A stretch of DNA of 64,000 nt from Methanopyrus sp. SNP6 (GTDB lineage Archaea; JAADCQ01; Methanopyri; Methanopyrales; Methanopyraceae), in NCBI RefSeq assembly GCF_002201895.1, contig NZ_CP019436.1, forward strand, positions 633,456-697,455, written 5' to 3'. The position numbers were made by a program, and so were the translations under genes. This document shows positions 25,404-33,681 of this stretch, piece by piece. Below the pieces are notes generated by a model, which had not been told where the DNA came from, ran no database searches, and worked only from the letters and a program-made list of their open reading frames with translations. Positions within the stretch are counted from its first letter, which is position 1; each line of letters begins with the position of its first letter.

Positions 25404-25929
25404 GTTGTCTTGCGACGGAGTTTGCCATGTGATCACCGCAGAGCTCTCGAACTACCTCTAGGCAAGCTTCGATCGCGAATGCCGGGCCCCTACTAGTCAC
25501 CACGTTCCCGTCTCTCACCACCCCTTTAGGCACGGGCTCCGCGCCGTTCACCTTGAGCTCCGCTTCAAATCCTGGGTATGTGGTCGCCTTCCTTCCACGT
25601 AGAACCCCAGCCTCCGCAAGGACTAACGCTCCAGAGGATAAACCCACTACTACACCACCGTCGGATTCCACAGACTGGATGAGGTTCAGGCAGTGCCGAT
25701 AACCGATCAGCGTCGTGGGCGCGGATCCGCCGGGCACGATTACACCCTCATAATCGCCCCCCTCGACATCCCACACCGTGGAGTCGATGTCCACTTCCAT
25801 ACCCCCCATCCCTTCAGCGCGCTCCTCGACTCCCACCAGATCCCACTCGAGCCCGCCGCGTGAGAGTACACTCACGACTGCGCCGAACTCGATCTCTTCA
25901 AACCCGTCGTCCACTAGTACAGCGATCAA
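25390..25929 (-). CDS. DJ-1/PfpI-family protein with Ser in place of the nucleophile Cys
   Basis: This 179-residue protein has the DJ-1/PfpI fold: VLVDDGFEEIEF with the conserved Glu, VIVPGGSAPTTL, the nucleophile elbow VVVGLSSGALVLAEAGVL, and HMANSVAR near the C terminus. The family Cys at the elbow is Ser98 here, so peptidase, glyoxalase or deglycase chemistry would be altered or lost. Substrate is unknown. It diverges from the DUF1890 gene by only 13 bases. Confidence 0.82.
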   Translation of the reverse strand: MIAVLVDDGFEEIEFGAVVSVLSRGGLEWDLVGVEERAEGMGGMEVDIDSTVWDVEGGDYEGVIVPGGSAPTTLIGYRHCLNLIQSVESDGGVVVGLSSGALVLAEAGVLRGRKATTYPGFEAELKVNGAEPVPKGVVRDGNVVTSRGPAFAIEACLEVVRELCGDHMANSVARQLILK

Positions 25930-25942
25930 GGGGGAACCTCCC

Positions 25943-26368
25943 TTGCTCGTCGTCTCCCTGGGGTGTCCGAAGATCCCACCGAAAATCTCCTCCGCAATTT
26001 ACGCGTGTCACCGGTATGACGATAGAGTGTTGGTACTCAGCACCGAGACAGGATGTAAGCTCCTCGAGTACGCCGACCCTGAGGGGCTGTACGTGGATGA
26101 AACTCGAACGTACGAGAAATACCTAGAGGATCCTGACGCCGCCGGTATCCTGCTCGCGTTCGTGACGAACGATGCAGAGCTACAGATAGCGGTCACCCTT
26201 AAGGAAGTATCCGAACCCGACGACGCGAGAGCTGTGTGCATCGAAGAGTTCGAGGATCGGCTCGAGGACTACGGGTTCCTCACCGCACCGGTAACTGGTC
26301 GGCGGTGGAAGCACGACCCGAAGAGGTGGGTTAAGGCGGTCGAGGACGTGTTGGGGGCGAGTCGATGA
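25943..26368 (+). CDS. DUF1890-type methanogen protein
   Basis: This 141-residue protein starts at TTG 25943 and reads LVVSLGCPKIPPKISSAIYACHRYDD, then VLSTETGCKLLEYADPEGLYVD and LLAFVTNDAELQIAVTLKEV. As I recall the family, this fits DUF1890, a Rossmann-like protein restricted to methanogens and paired with DUF1894. The next gene starts inside its stop codon (ATGA), so they are co-translated. Function is unknown. The family assignment is from memory of the motif, not a search. Confidence 0.65.
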   Translation: MLVVSLGCPKIPPKISSAIYACHRYDDRVLVLSTETGCKLLEYADPEGLYVDETRTYEKYLEDPDAAGILLAFVTNDAELQIAVTLKEVSEPDDARAVCIEEFEDRLEDYGFLTAPVTGRRWKHDPKRWVKAVEDVLGASR

Positions 26369-26658
26369 CGTTCTGTCTTGAGGAGCGGGAATACGAGATA
26401 CTTATGGCGAGAAGGCCGTTCGGCGACTGTGCGAGATACATTGAATCGAAGTTTGGAAACATCATCAAGTTGCGGCCTGGTGAGGAGGTTCTGCCTGGGC
26501 TTCGGGTGATAGGATGCGGAAAGATCCCAGTAGCGTACGGGGATGGTTGGATCGTACTACCGATAACGAAACCGTGTCACGGAAGCTTCGTCGTGAAGGT
26601 AGAAATTAGTGCGGAAGAACTCGAGTGGTTCCGTAAGAAGCACGTAAGCGGGCGTTAG
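26365..26658 (+). CDS. DUF1894-type methanogen protein
   Basis: This 97-residue protein reads CLEEREYEILMARRPFGDCARYIESKF near the N terminus and ends in WIVLPITKPCHGSFVVKVEI. The TKPCHGSFVVK segment matches my memory of DUF1894, which accompanies DUF1890 in methanogens. Conserved Cys in CGDC-like and PCHG positions could bind metal. Its stop overlaps the convergent L2 gene by four bases. Confidence 0.62.
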   Translation: MTFCLEEREYEILMARRPFGDCARYIESKFGNIIKLRPGEEVLPGLRVIGCGKIPVAYGDGWIVLPITKPCHGSFVVKVEISAEELEWFRKKHVSGR

Positions 26659-27386
26659 CGGCGTCCACCACGACCCGTCTTCCGGGCCGCGATGTGACCG
26701 ACCTTCCTACCCGGCGGGTCACCTCTAGCGATCGTCGTGGGCTTACCCGGACTCTGGTGATTACCTCCACCGAACGGGTGGTCGACGGCGTTCATCGCGA
26801 CACCGCGTACTTTCGGCCACTTACCACCCTTGCTGCGCATGTGGTGATACTTCTTACCCGCCTTAACGAACGGCTTCTCGCGCTTACCGCCACCGGACAT
26901 GACACCGATCGTGGCCCGACATCGTGGGTCGAACGTGCGTACCTTACCGGAGGGGAGCTGCACGTAGGTACGTCCGACATCGTGGGCGATGATGGTGGCG
27001 TAGCATCCGGGCGCCCGCGCGAACTTACCGCCGTCGCCCGGCTGTCCCTCGATGTTGAATATGGGAACTCCTTCCGGGATCTCCGCGAGTGGAAGCGTGT
27101 TGCCGGGTTTGATCTCCGCAGACACACCGCACTCTATGGTGTCGCCTACCTTGGTCCCCTCGGGCACTAATATGAGCCGCTCCTCTCCGTCCTCGAACCT
27201 TACTCTAGCAACTGGAGCGTTGCGCGCCGGATCATGGAGCAGCTCGACTACCTTACCGGCGACCTTGCCCTTCTTTTCCTGTTCATCATAAGGCCTATGC
27301 TCTATACGACCGCGGTAACGGTGAGATGGAGCGCGGTACGTAGGCCCGCCACGTCCCAGCCGTTGCGGGCGGATACGCTTGCCCAT
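26655..27386 (-). CDS. rpl2: 50S ribosomal protein L2 (uL2)
   Basis: This 243-residue protein is the universal L2, needed for peptidyl transferase centre assembly. It shows GKRIRPQRLGRGGPTYRAPSHRYRG at the N terminus and the conserved VRGVAMNAVDHPFGGGNHQSPG with the invariant His near the C terminus. It is the last gene of the cluster here. The genes that usually follow (S19, L22, S3) are not downstream. Confidence 0.97.
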   Translation of the reverse strand: MGKRIRPQRLGRGGPTYRAPSHRYRGRIEHRPYDEQEKKGKVAGKVVELLHDPARNAPVARVRFEDGEERLILVPEGTKVGDTIECGVSAEIKPGNTLPLAEIPEGVPIFNIEGQPGDGGKFARAPGCYATIIAHDVGRTYVQLPSGKVRTFDPRCRATIGVMSGGGKREKPFVKAGKKYHHMRSKGGKWPKVRGVAMNAVDHPFGGGNHQSPGKPTTIARGDPPGRKVGHIAARKTGRGGRR

Positions 27387-27398
27387 CTCGGAAGCCCC

Positions 27399-27686
27399 CT
27401 ACAGAATCCTTAAGTCGACTGCGACGTCCTCAGCGCGGTACTCCGGCTTTAACTTGACGTAAGCTTTTTTCTCCCCGGTCGGGGTGATCAGGGTGTTTAC
27501 CTTTTCCACCTCAACATCGAACAGCTCCTCGACGGCCCTCTTGATGAGAGGTTTGTTGGCATCCCGCCGTACGATGAAAGTGAGCTTGTTCTCCGCCTCC
27601 ATCAACCGCATCGCCTTCTCAGTGGCCACTGGGTACAGTAGGACGTCGTGTGGGTCTTCGATCTTAGGACCGTATCTCTTGGCCAC
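27399..27686 (-). CDS. rpl23: 50S ribosomal protein L23 (uL23)
   Basis: This 95-residue protein is L23, which lines the polypeptide exit. [51 protein letters not shown] is the family core, and [11 protein letters not shown] follows. It lies between L4 and L2 in the standard order. Confidence 0.96.
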   Translation of the reverse strand: MAKRYGPKIEDPHDVLLYPVATEKAMRLMEAENKLTFIVRRDANKPLIKRAVEELFDVEVEKVNTLITPTGEKKAYVKLKPEYRAEDVAVDLRIL

Positions 27687-27689
27687 GGT

Positions 27690-28475
27690 TTACTCCCCCA
27701 AGCGCTCTTCCAGGACCTCCAGAGCTCCGGGTGTGAACACGGTCAGTCGCCCGGGATGCGCACCGGGAGCCAGGTGTTCAACGCCCAAGTGCATCGCCTC
27801 GACGACGTCGACGCCCGGGTGGTTCCTGGCACCTAACTTGATACCATCGTCCTCATCCACCACGATGAGCACGCTCTTCGGCTTCACGTACCGCCGACCG
27901 CGCCGCTTTCCTTTACCCGCGCGAATACGTCGCTTGCGCTTGGCCCGCTCTACGTCGGCCCACAACCCGACGTTCTTGAAGAATTCCCGGACCTCCCTGG
28001 CCTTGTTCACGCTCCTTAGCTCGTCCACGACCACCACTGGGAGGTGTGGAACGTCATCGATTACATGGCCGCGCTCCTTCACGAACTCGGGCTTGGCAGT
28101 CGCCGCCAGAGCGGATCTGAGCGCCACACGTCGCTCCTTCCTGTTAACTCGCTGAGCCCAGTCCTTTTCTGGCGTCGGTGCGTGGGCCTTCTGCCCTCCG
28201 ACCGCCTGGGCGACCCTGGCGGCCCTGCCGGCCGCCGGATGTCTTCGTCCCTTCACCCTCGGAACCATCGCCACGCCGTGACCGGCGCCCCAGGACTCGG
28301 CGCTAGTCCTGAAACCGGCGCGCGGATCGGTACCGTAGGGTTGGCGGCGGTTAGCCTGAGCCGCAAGCACCGCGCGCCGGATGAGGTCCTTACGGACCGG
28401 CTCCTTGAAGAAAGACGGTAGGTCGATTGTGTCGACATCTTCACCCTCGAGGTTGAAGACGGGAGCTTCCACCAT
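27690..28475 (-). CDS. rpl4: 50S ribosomal protein L4 (uL4)
   Basis: This 261-residue protein is the archaeal/eukaryotic type L4. It has the N-terminal LPSFFKEPVRKDLIRRAVLAAQANRRQPYGTDPRAG, the exit-tunnel loop RGRRHPAAGRAARVAQAVGGQKAHAP and the AVRKERR-like NRKERRVALRSALAAT segment. It lies eleven bases after L3 and three before L23. Confidence 0.97.
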   Translation of the reverse strand: MVEAPVFNLEGEDVDTIDLPSFFKEPVRKDLIRRAVLAAQANRRQPYGTDPRAGFRTSAESWGAGHGVAMVPRVKGRRHPAAGRAARVAQAVGGQKAHAPTPEKDWAQRVNRKERRVALRSALAATAKPEFVKERGHVIDDVPHLPVVVVDELRSVNKAREVREFFKNVGLWADVERAKRKRRIRAGKGKRRGRRYVKPKSVLIVVDEDDGIKLGARNHPGVDVVEAMHLGVEHLAPGAHPGRLTVFTPGALEVLEERLGE

Positions 28476-28486
28476 TCACTACCCCC

Positions 28487-29572
28487 TTAAGCGCTCGTGG
28501 GGCCTCCGAGCTGCTCCACGATCTCATCCTCGGAAGCCTTCGGCCGAACACCCTGCTGCGATGTTCGGCTGATGTACAGGATCTCGGGCGCTCCTTCGGG
28601 CGCGTTCTTCGGCGGTCGCACGGCAGGTCTTACCCGGATCAACCTCTTCTTCGGTCCAGGAACCGTGCCGTGAATCATGATGTAATCACCGCTGACGACT
28701 CCATAGTTAACGAAACCTCCGCGCGGAGTGACTTCCTCACCGTCCTCTCCGATCTTGAGGATGCGCTTATTGTGCTCGGTGCGCTGGTGATAACCCACTT
28801 GACCCGCCATTGGGACGGTCCACCTCACCCTGGAGGGTGTGATCGGACCTATCGATCCGATGTGCCGCCCTTTCTGCTTCCGCTGAGCCTTACGGTCCTG
28901 GATCGTAACACCCCAGCGCTTCACCACGCCCTGGAAGCCCTTACCCTTCGTAATTGCGGAAACGTCCACGATCTCGCCCTCGTCGAAGACGTCCTTGGCT
29001 CTGATCTCCTCGCCGAGTATCTCTACAGCGTACTCGAAACGCTCCCGTACGTCCTTACCGCCGATCCTGTGCTCCATGACGTCGGGCTTCTTCTTCGGAA
29101 CTCCAGCCTTCTTCGGCTGTGTGGCCACGATAACCCTGATCTCCTCCACGATACCCTCGTCGACGAGCTCCTCGATCTTGTCCAGATCTCCAGCCTCGCC
29201 ATCCTTGGGTACCGTGAACACCCGGTCCATCTCCAGCTCCTCGGGAATCTCCACCCACGCCTCGGTCACGCACTTGTAACCGTCCGGCGTGGGCGCGTAA
29301 GCGCGGATGGCGGCGACGTACATCGGAGGGGCATCGAGGATCGTTACGGGCACCGAGATTTCTTCACCTTCGGTCGGACTGTTAGGCCAGTCATCGATCA
29401 TGATGACGTGGGTCATTCCGGCCTTGTAACCTGCGAATCCTTGCACGCGCACTCTCTCCTCGTCCGGCCAACTTCGGATCCTAGGAACGGGCCGTGAGGC
29501 ACGCTTCCTCGGACTGAAGGCCAGAGAACCGCGTCTTGGCCTACCTGGATTCCTGCGTCCACCGCGTCCCAT
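28487..29572 (-). CDS. rpl3: 50S ribosomal protein L3 (uL3)
   Basis: This 361-residue protein starts at ATG 29570-29572 (MGRGGRRNPGRPRRGSLAF), matching the archaeal L3 N terminus. Core motifs are FAGYKAGMTHVIMID and KGKGFQGVVKRWGV with the conserved basic loop, and HRKQ-type RKQKGRHIGSIG. The open frame extends a further 127 codons upstream but that part is antisense to the divergent gene and unlike L3. It is the first gene of this ribosomal cluster. Confidence 0.96.
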   Translation of the reverse strand: MGRGGRRNPGRPRRGSLAFSPRKRASRPVPRIRSWPDEERVRVQGFAGYKAGMTHVIMIDDWPNSPTEGEEISVPVTILDAPPMYVAAIRAYAPTPDGYKCVTEAWVEIPEELEMDRVFTVPKDGEAGDLDKIEELVDEGIVEEIRVIVATQPKKAGVPKKKPDVMEHRIGGKDVRERFEYAVEILGEEIRAKDVFDEGEIVDVSAITKGKGFQGVVKRWGVTIQDRKAQRKQKGRHIGSIGPITPSRVRWTVPMAGQVGYHQRTEHNKRILKIGEDGEEVTPRGGFVNYGVVSGDYIMIHGTVPGPKKRLIRVRPAVRPPKNAPEGAPEILYISRTSQQGVRPKASEDEIVEQLGGPTSA

Positions 29573-29630
29573 CGGCCGTTTCCCCCAATCCTCCACCGTT
29601 TTCTCGGCTCCGGCGGGACGGGTCCGACCG

Positions 29631-29637
29631 TATAAAG
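29631..29637 (-). promoter_or_regulatory. TATA box of the L3-L4-L23-L2 cluster
   Basis: On the minus strand CTTTATA lies about 60 bases upstream of the L3 start codon, in the 135-base divergent gap. Transcription would start near 29608 and leave a leader of roughly 35 bases. The rest of the gap shows no other recognisable element, although a plus-strand promoter for the next gene must also lie here. Confidence 0.5.
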
Positions 29638-29707
29638 TTTGAGCGTGCGGCGAGGTTTTTGAGTTCGGACGCAAGTTGATCTGGAGGAGAAAAAGAATCG
29701 TCGGGGC

Positions 29708-30466
29708 TTGGAAGCAGTGGACGTCAGATCCGCCGAGCGCTTGCTGGAAGACCTGAAGGAGTTCGCTGAACGCGTGAACAAAGCCTTCTCCAGGATCAAC
29801 CCGCAGATCATGGAGCGTCGAACTCCCAGAGGATGGCTTCGTGAGATGGTGAGGGAGTACTTCGAGAACCTGGGAGCCGAAGTGCTCCGGGAGGCATGCG
29901 AGATCGCCAAGGAGGATATCAGAAGTTACCGAGAGCTGGACGAGCTGCTCCAAGAGATCGAGTGCTCCACCGATCGAGAAGAGGACGTTTTGTACGTACG
30001 TCGAGCCCTCCTCAGGTACATGTTCTGCAGGACGTACACGCTCCAGCGATTATTAGTCCGACTGTACTGGAGCCTGAACGCCGGGACAGCGGACGTCGCC
30101 GAGCTCGTGGGGATGCTCCGCAAAATGGACCTGTTCGCAGAAGAGGCTCAACTCATTTACCCCGTAACGCCGGACGTGGAAGACCTACGTGAAGTGGTGA
30201 AGGATGCGATCCAGGTCATCGGGAATGATGTCGGGGCAGGAACCGAGGAAGAAGATGACCGTTTAGAACCAGAACCCAAGCTCGAGGTGTGCGTCGTTCG
30301 CGGGAAGCTACCCGCTTTCGTGGATCCGGATACGGGCGCGGGGGTGCCACCCTCAAAGGAGGGAGATTTATTAATGGTTGGGGAGACGGCCGCGCGGATC
30401 CTCTCGGAACGGGGGCGTCGATGGGGCGGTCCCTTCGCGGAACACATCCGAAGGTGGAGGGGGTGA
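29708..30466 (+). CDS. Candidate GINS (GINS15/51-type) replication subunit
   Basis: This 252-residue protein has an all-helical N-terminal region (about 1-140), an acidic linker ([13 protein letters not shown]) and a small C-terminal domain [16 protein letters not shown] followed by [19 protein letters not shown]. The C-terminal domain resembles the beta-rich B domain of archaeal GINS15/51, and the gene lies directly before L44e and S27e, where other euryarchaea carry a GINS gene (in M. jannaschii between PCNA and L44e). The helical domain is too diverged for certainty. TTG 29708 or the GTG three codons later could be the start. Confidence 0.5.
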   Translation: MEAVDVRSAERLLEDLKEFAERVNKAFSRINPQIMERRTPRGWLREMVREYFENLGAEVLREACEIAKEDIRSYRELDELLQEIECSTDREEDVLYVRRALLRYMFCRTYTLQRLLVRLYWSLNAGTADVAELVGMLRKMDLFAEEAQLIYPVTPDVEDLREVVKDAIQVIGNDVGAGTEEEDDRLEPEPKLEVCVVRGKLPAFVDPDTGAGVPPSKEGDLLMVGETAARILSERGRRWGGPFAEHIRRWRG

Positions 30467-30470
30467 GTCG

Positions 30471-30752
30471 TTGGCCAAGATCCCGAAGAAAATCCGAACG
30501 TACTGCCCATACTGCAGGAAACACACCATCCACGAGGTAGAGCGTGCCAAGAAGAACCCAGCGAGAAAGATGTCGTGGGGACAACGTCAGTTCGAGCGTG
30601 TTCTGAAGGGATACGGTGGATTCCCACGTCCCAAGCCGTCGGGAGAGAAACCCACGAAGAAAGTGGATCTGCGCTACCGATGTACCGAATGTGGTAAAGC
30701 CCACACTCGGAAGGGTTGGCGGGCCGGTACCCTTGAGATTACCGAGGAGTAG
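30471..30752 (+). CDS. rpl44e: 50S ribosomal protein L44e (eL42)
   Basis: This 93-residue protein has the family start [23 protein letters not shown] and a second Cys pair CTECGKAH near residue 76, together forming the zinc site. It contacts the E-site tRNA end in the large subunit. It starts at TTG 30471 and is followed at once by S27e, as in most euryarchaea. Confidence 0.94.
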   Translation: MAKIPKKIRTYCPYCRKHTIHEVERAKKNPARKMSWGQRQFERVLKGYGGFPRPKPSGEKPTKKVDLRYRCTECGKAHTRKGWRAGTLEITEE

Positions 30753-30766
30753 GGGGTGAGATCGTT

Positions 30767-30988
30767 TTGGATGAGGAGCGATTCCTGAAGAGGTTCACCG
30801 AGTCCGACCTCGTACCGCAGCCTCGTAGCAGATTCCTCCGCGTGGAGTGCGTGGATTGTGGTAACGAGCAGATCATATTCGGAAACGTGAGCACCGAGGT
30901 GAAGTGCCACATCTGCGGCCGTACTCTAGCCAAGCCGACCGGCGGTAAGGCCAAGATCCTCACCAAGATCAAGGAGGTGCTCGAGTAA
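30767..30988 (+). CDS. rps27e: 30S ribosomal protein S27e (eS27)
   Basis: This 73-residue zinc-ribbon protein shows [29 protein letters not shown], with CVDC and CHIC binding zinc, and ends in a short Lys-rich helix. It starts at TTG 30767. Its stop shares a base with the start of the aIF2-alpha gene (TAATG). Confidence 0.95.
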   Translation: MDEERFLKRFTESDLVPQPRSRFLRVECVDCGNEQIIFGNVSTEVKCHICGRTLAKPTGGKAKILTKIKEVLE

Positions 30989-31791
30989 TGCCCAGAAAGT
31001 TGCGTGATATTCCCGAAGAAGGCGAGATAGTGATGGCCACGGTAGAGCGTGTTGAGGACCACGGAGCTTTCGTCACGCTGGACGAGTACCCTGGAGTGGA
31101 CGGATACATCCATATCTCTGAGGTGGCAAGCGGTTGGGTCAAGAACATCGGTGACTACGTCAAGGAGGGTCAGAAAGTAGTCGCCAAGGTTATCCGCGTG
31201 AACCCGAAGCGTAAGTACGCCAATCTCTCACTCAGGAAGGTCACCGACCACCAGCGCAAGGAGAAACTGAAGGAGTGGAAGCGTGAGCAGAGGGCCGAAA
31301 AGCTCCTCGAGATGGTCGCAGAAGAGCTCGGCAAGGACCTGGACGAAGCTTACGAGGAGGCCGGGTACAAGCTGATCGAGGAATACGGGTCCCTTTACGA
31401 TGCACTGGAAAGGGCGGCCGCCGAGGAAGGACCGGAACCACTCCTCAAGGCCGGAATACCGGAAGAGTGGGCAGAAAAGCTCGCGGAACTGGCGATTGAG
31501 AACATCGAGCCGGGTCGCGTGAAGATCGAGGCGTACGTCGATCTCACATGCCCGGCTCCGAACGGTGTAGAGATAATCCGAGAGGCGCTCGAGAAGATCG
31601 AGGAGTTCCAGCAAGGTGACGTTAAAATGGAAGTACAGTACGTAGGAGCTCCACGATACCGAATCACCGTGGACGCCCCAGATTACCGAACGGCTGAGAA
31701 AATGGTCAGGAAGGCAGCTCAGGCCGCGATCGACCACGTGGAAGAGCACGGAGGCGAGGGAGAGTTCCACCGGGAGATCGAGGAGGGGTAA
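30988..31791 (+). CDS. eif2a: Translation initiation factor aIF2 subunit alpha
   Basis: This 267-residue protein is the alpha subunit of the heterotrimeric initiation factor that delivers Met-tRNAi. It has an N-terminal S1 domain (about 1-85: EGEIVMATVERVEDHGAFVTLDEYPGVDGYIHISEV), a central helical domain (about 90-175) and a C-terminal alpha/beta domain that binds the gamma subunit. It follows the ribosomal genes L44e and S27e in the conserved order. Confidence 0.96.
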   Translation: MPRKLRDIPEEGEIVMATVERVEDHGAFVTLDEYPGVDGYIHISEVASGWVKNIGDYVKEGQKVVAKVIRVNPKRKYANLSLRKVTDHQRKEKLKEWKREQRAEKLLEMVAEELGKDLDEAYEEAGYKLIEEYGSLYDALERAAAEEGPEPLLKAGIPEEWAEKLAELAIENIEPGRVKIEAYVDLTCPAPNGVEIIREALEKIEEFQQGDVKMEVQYVGAPRYRITVDAPDYRTAEKMVRKAAQAAIDHVEEHGGEGEFHREIEEG

Positions 31792-31794
31792 AGC

Positions 31795-31995
31795 GTGCCT
31801 AAACGACTACGCAGGTGTAGGGAGTGCGGGGAATACACGCTTCAAAGGGACAAATGCCCGCATTGCGGTGGAAATCTGGAAGTGCCGCACCCGCACCGAT
31901 TCTCCCCGGAAGATCCGTACGGTAAATATCGGAGGAAGCTGAAGAAAAGGATGTGGGCCGAGAAATTCGGCCCGCCTCCTGGCGAGGGGGATTAA
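31795..31995 (+). CDS. nop10: H/ACA ribonucleoprotein component Nop10
   Basis: This 66-residue protein has a zinc-ribbon start, RLRRCRECGEYTLQRDKCPHCGG, and the HPHRFSPEDPYGKYRRKLKKR motif typical of archaeal Nop10. It binds Cbf5 in the H/ACA particles that direct rRNA pseudouridylation. It starts at GTG 31795 in the stable order aIF2-alpha, Nop10, PAC2. Confidence 0.95.
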   Translation: MPKRLRRCRECGEYTLQRDKCPHCGGNLEVPHPHRFSPEDPYGKYRRKLKKRMWAEKFGPPPGEGD

Positions 31996-31998
31996 AAT

Positions 31999-32808
31999 TT
32001 GGACTTGCTGGAGCTGGCTCGTGGGAACACCGTGATTAAGTTCGATTTCGAGCCGGAGGTGGAAAAGCCGGTCCTCGTGGAAGGGCTTCCCGGTATCGGG
32101 CACGTGGGTAAGCTAGCCGCCGAGGCGATGATCGAAGACTTAGGTGCCGAAAAGTTTGCGGAGCTGTACTCACCGCACTTCCCGCCACACGTATCCGTGA
32201 ACGAGGATGGTATTGTGGAAGTGATGAGGAACGAGTTCTACGTGTACGAATCCGAGGGTAACGAACCCGACATCATCTTCCTCATCGGCGAGGCGCAGGC
32301 GCAGGGTGAACTCGGACAGTACAAGGTCACCATCCGCATACTGCAAACCGTTAAGGAGTTCGGAACGGAAATGATCTTCACACTCGGAGGCCTCGGAACC
32401 GGAACCGTCCCGACTGAACCAAAGGTCGTCGGGGCGGCTACGCACAAGGAACTTATCGACCTGCTAAAGGAGCACGGCATTGAAGTCCGCAGCGGCGACA
32501 AGGGCGGCAATATCGTAGGAGCTTCCGGTCTGCTGCTCGGCTTCGGGAAGATGATGGGCATGAAAGGAGTTTGCTTGATGGGTGTAACCCCAGGGCACGT
32601 TATTGACCCACGGGCTGCGATGGCCGTCGTCGAGAAACTGTCCACGATTCTGGGGGTTGAAGTTGAGGCCGATTCGTTGAAAAAGCAAGCCGAGCGATTC
32701 GAGCGCGAATTCGTGGCACAGATGGAGGAGATGCCTTCGGCGCTAGAGGAGGTGCAGCAGGAGGCGGAAGAGGGTAAACCGGAAGAAGACCTCAGGTACA
32801 TAGGGTGA
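31999..32808 (+). CDS. PAC2-family proteasome assembly chaperone
   Basis: This 269-residue protein matches archaeal PAC2/PbaA-like proteins: PVLVEGLPGIGHVGKLAAEAMI, FYVYESEGNEPDIIFLIGEAQAQ and EMIFTLGGLGTG, then GLLLGFGKMMGMKGVCLMGVTPG. Members bind proteasome alpha rings or act as ATP-independent chaperones. The C terminus is Leu-Arg-Tyr-Ile-Gly, close to an HbYX proteasome-docking tail but shifted by one residue. It starts at TTG 31999. Confidence 0.88.
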   Translation: MDLLELARGNTVIKFDFEPEVEKPVLVEGLPGIGHVGKLAAEAMIEDLGAEKFAELYSPHFPPHVSVNEDGIVEVMRNEFYVYESEGNEPDIIFLIGEAQAQGELGQYKVTIRILQTVKEFGTEMIFTLGGLGTGTVPTEPKVVGAATHKELIDLLKEHGIEVRSGDKGGNIVGASGLLLGFGKMMGMKGVCLMGVTPGHVIDPRAAMAVVEKLSTILGVEVEADSLKKQAERFEREFVAQMEEMPSALEEVQQEAEEGKPEEDLRYIG

Positions 32809-32814
32809 GCCTCA

Positions 32815-33681
32815 TTGGGACCACACTGGCGACACGCCGTCCGCGCTATTTCCTCGGCACTCTCTCCCCTTATCCCTCCCGCACTGTCTCCTTGGGTCGC
32901 CTTGGTTTCAGTATGTGTGGAAGAGTACGGTCCACCTCTCACAGCCGTGGCCTCAGGAATCGTGGCAGCATCTATCACCGGACACCCCGCACTCGCAATG
33001 GTTTCTGCCCTGATAGGAGAATTTACCGTGGGGGCTGCACTTCGCAGGAAGCTCCCACGAAATCCAGTTTCAACCCTGCTGTACTCTGCCGTGGGAGGAG
33101 CCGCAGTAGCCCCATTGGTACTCCGAGCTACGTTAACTCCCCTTCACGCCTTGATCTTCGGACTCACACTCCTTACGGCTTTCATCCGACCCCCGCTCGC
33201 CCCCATGATTTACGAGAAGCGGGAACGGTACGACCCGTGGAATTCGATCGTCCTAGCCGCGCTTATGATATACGGTCTCGCACCACTCGTAGGTCTCGAG
33301 AACTCTTGCTTGGCCTTCCTAGTCGCTAAAGGAGTAGATGGTGCCGGCGGTATCACGCAGTTCATCCCGAGATCGATCAATCCAGTGGTGTCGCTCAAGG
33401 GATTTCGGATCCGTGAGGTTGAGGAAGGAATCAGCCCGATCGGGACGTTCTTCGAGTTCTTAGCGGCGTCGGGGCTAGGGTGGCTGATCACCGGAAGCGC
33501 CCGGGGTGCCTTAGTAATGGGTATCGCCGTAACCGCGGCGGACATCCTCTCAAATGTTACCGGAGTCGAGGACCACCACAAGGGAGACGACCTGCTCATG
33601 ATGCTATCATCGGCGTGGGTGATCCAAACTTTTGGAGTCTCGGGCTTAATGCGGCTCCTAGAGCTGATGCCGGGGTGGTGA
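32815..33681 (+). CDS. Polytopic membrane protein, unrecognised
   Basis: This 288-residue protein has about seven or eight hydrophobic segments and few charges in the first half. A polar loop RDGAGG-like stretch (KGVDGAGGITQFIPRSINP), a segment EEGISPIGTFFEFLAASGLGW, and a late loop GVEDHHKGDDLL could form an active site. The overall pattern faintly recalls the DUF92 family of membrane lipid-kinase-like proteins, but I would not assign it. Its stop overlaps or abuts the archaeosortase-like gene start, so the two are probably co-expressed. Confidence 0.6.
   Translation: MGPHWRHAVRAISSALSPLIPPALSPWVALVSVCVEEYGPPLTAVASGIVAASITGHPALAMVSALIGEFTVGAALRRKLPRNPVSTLLYSAVGGAAVAPLVLRATLTPLHALIFGLTLLTAFIRPPLAPMIYEKRERYDPWNSIVLAALMIYGLAPLVGLENSCLAFLVAKGVDGAGGITQFIPRSINPVVSLKGFRIREVEEGISPIGTFFEFLAASGLGWLITGSARGALVMGIAVTAADILSNVTGVEDHHKGDDLLMMLSSAWVIQTFGVSGLMRLLELMPGW

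Noticed and set aside
29573-29953. Upstream continuation of the L3 frame
   Set aside because: It lies antisense to the divergent GINS candidate and lacks L3 similarity. ATG 29570-29572 gives the normal L3 N terminus.
32805-33329. Plus-strand frame overlapping the membrane protein gene in a second register
   Set aside because: It gives a Ser/Arg/Pro-rich product without any domain, while the other register gives clear membrane helices.
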